Part shown: piece by piece, positions 5,431 to 6,367 of the stretch
How positions within the stretch are numbered: the stretch's first letter is position 1
How the letters are laid out: every line of letters starts with the position of its first letter
NCBI GenBank assembly: GCA_002369255.1
Contig: DFFO01000089.1
Location: forward strand, 1-6,367
DNA length: 6,367 nt
Direction of reading: 5' to 3'
Source of the DNA: Lachnospiraceae bacterium UBA3774
Lineage (GTDB): Bacteria > Bacillota > Clostridia > Lachnospirales > Lachnospiraceae
Translations under genes and position numbers: made by a program
The notes under the pieces: model-generated
Database searches by the model: none
The model's input: only the letters and a program-made list of their open reading frames with translations
What the model was told of the DNA's origin: nothing

Positions 5431-5513
5431 GCGGTTTTTGGAGTAAAATAAACTATTCACGGACTTAAAAAACCGTTTTGCTAAAAAAACAACCCGAGGG
5501 GGAAATTCGATAT

Positions 5514-6367
5514 ATGTCAAAAGAACTTGAAAAAACGTACGATCCGAAAAAGATCGAGGATAGGTTGTATCAAAAGTGGCTTGAAAAGAAATATTTTCAC
5601 GCTAAAGTCAATCCCGATAAAAAATCCTATACTATAGTGATGCCGCCGCCCAATATCACGGGACAGCTTCACATGGGACACGCGCTTGATAATACTATGC
5701 AGGATATTCTTATCCGGTACAGACGTATGCAGGGCTATGAAGCTTTATGGCTTCCGGGGACAGACCATGCGTCTATCGCTACGGAAGCAAAAGTCGTAGA
5801 GTCTATGCGTCAGGAGGGCGTTACAAAAGAAATGCTCGGCAGAGAAGGCTTCTTGAAACGGGCATGGGATTGGCGCGAAAAATACGGCAACAGGATCGTA
5901 AGCCAGCTCAAAAAGCTCGGATCGAGCTGCGACTGGGACAGAGAAAGATTTACCATGGATGAAGGCTGTTCTCAGGCGGTAAAGCACGTCTTCGTAAACC
6001 TTTACAACAAAAAGCTCATTTACCGCGGAAACCGCATGGTCAACTGGTGCCCGAAATGCAGGACTTCAATATCCGACGCCGAAGTTGAATATGAATCAAA
6101 GGAAGCTGCATTCTATCATTTTTATTATCCCGTAAAGGAAACCGGCGAGCTGCTTGAACTTGCCACCACAAGGCCTGAAACCATGCTCGGAGATACTGCT
6201 GTGGCGATAAACGGCGAAGATAAGAGATACAGCCATCTTCACGGCTGTCACGTCATACTTCCCATCATCAACAAAGAGATTCCGATCGTTTGCGACGAGC
6301 ATGCAGATATGGAAAAAGGTACCGGAGTAGTAAAGATCACTCCTGCCCATGACCCCAACGACTTTGA
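5514..6367 (+). CDS. valS: Valyl-tRNA synthetase, N-terminal part (3' end outside window)
   Basis: ValRS is a cytoplasmic class I synthetase that charges tRNA-Val and hydrolyses mischarged threonine. The window holds the first 284 codons plus two bases of a protein that normally has about 880. The frame is open to the window edge. Visible motifs are the N-terminal TYDPKKIEDRLYQKW, PPPNITGQLHMGHAL at residues 44-58 with the class I HIGH-type signature HMGH at 53-56, PGTDHASIATE at 81-91 in the amino-acid pocket, the NWCPKC cysteine pair at 177-182, and the beginning of the CP1 editing domain with ATTRPETMLGDTAV at 217-230 and TPAHDPNDF at 276-284. The combination of GTDHASIATE with the TTRPETMLGDTAV editing motif separates it from IleRS and LeuRS. 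GAGGGGG lies eleven bases before the ATG, a somewhat long spacing. Many Firmicutes control valS by a T-box; none that is complete is visible here. Confidence 0.96.
   Translation, partial: MSKELEKTYDPKKIEDRLYQKWLEKKYFHAKVNPDKKSYTIVMPPPNITGQLHMGHALDNTMQDILIRYRRMQGYEALWLPGTDHASIATEAKVVESMRQEGVTKEMLGREGFLKRAWDWREKYGNRIVSQLKKLGSSCDWDRERFTMDEGCSQAVKHVFVNLYNKKLIYRGNRMVNWCPKCRTSISDAEVEYESKEAAFYHFYYPVKETGELLELATTRPETMLGDTAVAINGEDKRYSHLHGCHVILPIINKEIPIVCDEHADMEKGTGVVKITPAHDPNDF

Larger units (their letters stand above)
5263..5513. other. Divergent intergenic region between ispD and valS
   Basis: This 251-base A/T-rich spacer contains no convincing gene. Its left end carries the ispD ribosome site and promoter on the - strand. 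The middle (about 5336-5441) is unusually rich in short inverted repeats: GCAG/CTGC at 5336-5339 and 5350-5353, with a competing GCAG at 5366-5369; the 5371-5387 hairpin; the 5410-5430 hairpin; and an outer CCAAA/TTTGG pairing at 5403-5407 and 5437-5441. A further inverted repeat, CGGTTTTT at 5432-5439 with AAAAACCG at 5468-5475, is followed by TTTTG. For valS I see TAAAAT at 5444-5449 as a possible -10 but no good -35 at the right distance, so the valS start of transcription is not settled. GAGGGGG at 5496-5502 is the likely valS ribosome site. Confidence 0.6.

Noticed and set aside
5432..5478. CGGTTTTT/AAAAACCG inverted repeat followed by TTTTG as a terminator
   Set aside because: Eight A/T-rich pairs around a 28-base loop make a weak stem, and a terminator just before the valS ribosome site would need an antiterminator that I cannot demonstrate.
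5263..5513. Complete T-box riboswitch in front of valS
   Set aside because: Only a partial GGTACCG match exists; the TGG of the T-box is altered and the space upstream, which also holds the ispD promoter, is too short for a standard Stem I.
5747..5962. Short open frames on both strands within 5745-5987
   Set aside because: They lie entirely inside the valS reading frame, which is unambiguous, and have no motif of their own.
1..6367. CRISPR arrays, insertion sequences, tRNA or rRNA genes, prophage or defence genes
   Set aside because: I looked on both strands and saw no direct-repeat array, no transposase or integrase frame, no terminal inverted repeats and no tRNA-like sequence.

Overview
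The window reads as a stretch of ordinary chromosome from a low-to-mid GC Gram-positive anaerobe, most likely a member of the Clostridia (Bacillota), possibly Lachnospiraceae-like. The reasons are the style of the TrpRS, DusB and GreA-type sequences, the tight gene packing, A/G-rich Shine-Dalgarno sites, and a zinc-ribbon membrane protein of a kind common in that group. No mobile element, CRISPR array, tRNA or rRNA gene, integrase, toxin or phage gene is visible. The assignment to a group is inference from protein style, not from a search.

Region 1 (1-3975, + strand) is a compact run of seven genes: the 3' part of trpS, tadA, a small three-helix membrane protein, a birA-type biotin ligase without the DNA-binding domain, a 105-residue conserved-looking protein of unknown function, dusB, and a divergent greA. 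Neighbouring genes overlap by 20 or 8 bases or are separated by 1 to 4 bases, so they are very likely co-transcribed and in part translationally coupled. The common theme is tRNA charging and modification (TrpRS, the A34-to-inosine deaminase TadA, dihydrouridine synthase DusB) plus transcription elongation (GreA). The biotin ligase and the two uncharacterised small proteins are passengers or undiscovered partners. The promoter of this run lies upstream of the window.

Region 2 (3976-4570) holds a separate + strand unit. A good sigma-A-type promoter with an 18-base spacer sits just after greA. It drives a 158-residue protein with an N-terminal four-cysteine zinc ribbon and C-terminal membrane helices. 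It ends in a strong, symmetric intrinsic terminator that also serves the convergent ispD gene on the other strand.

Region 3 (4582-5262, - strand) is ispD, the cytidylyltransferase of the MEP isoprenoid pathway, with a clear GGAGG ribosome site and a plausible promoter. Region 4 (5263-5513) is the 251-base divergent spacer. Region 5 (5514 to the end) is the first 284 codons of valS, including the HMGH motif and the start of the editing domain.

The most unusual structure is in the spacer before valS: two short hairpins whose 7-base loops are perfectly complementary (AAAGCCC and GGGCTTT). They could form a kissing-loop pair or, if the stems open, a terminator-like stem followed by a T-rich stretch. 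This may be a small leader attenuator, and no recognisable complete T-box precedes it. I did not find clear evidence of a wholly new multi-gene system; the best leads are this leader and the two uncharacterised small proteins embedded in the tRNA/transcription operon.
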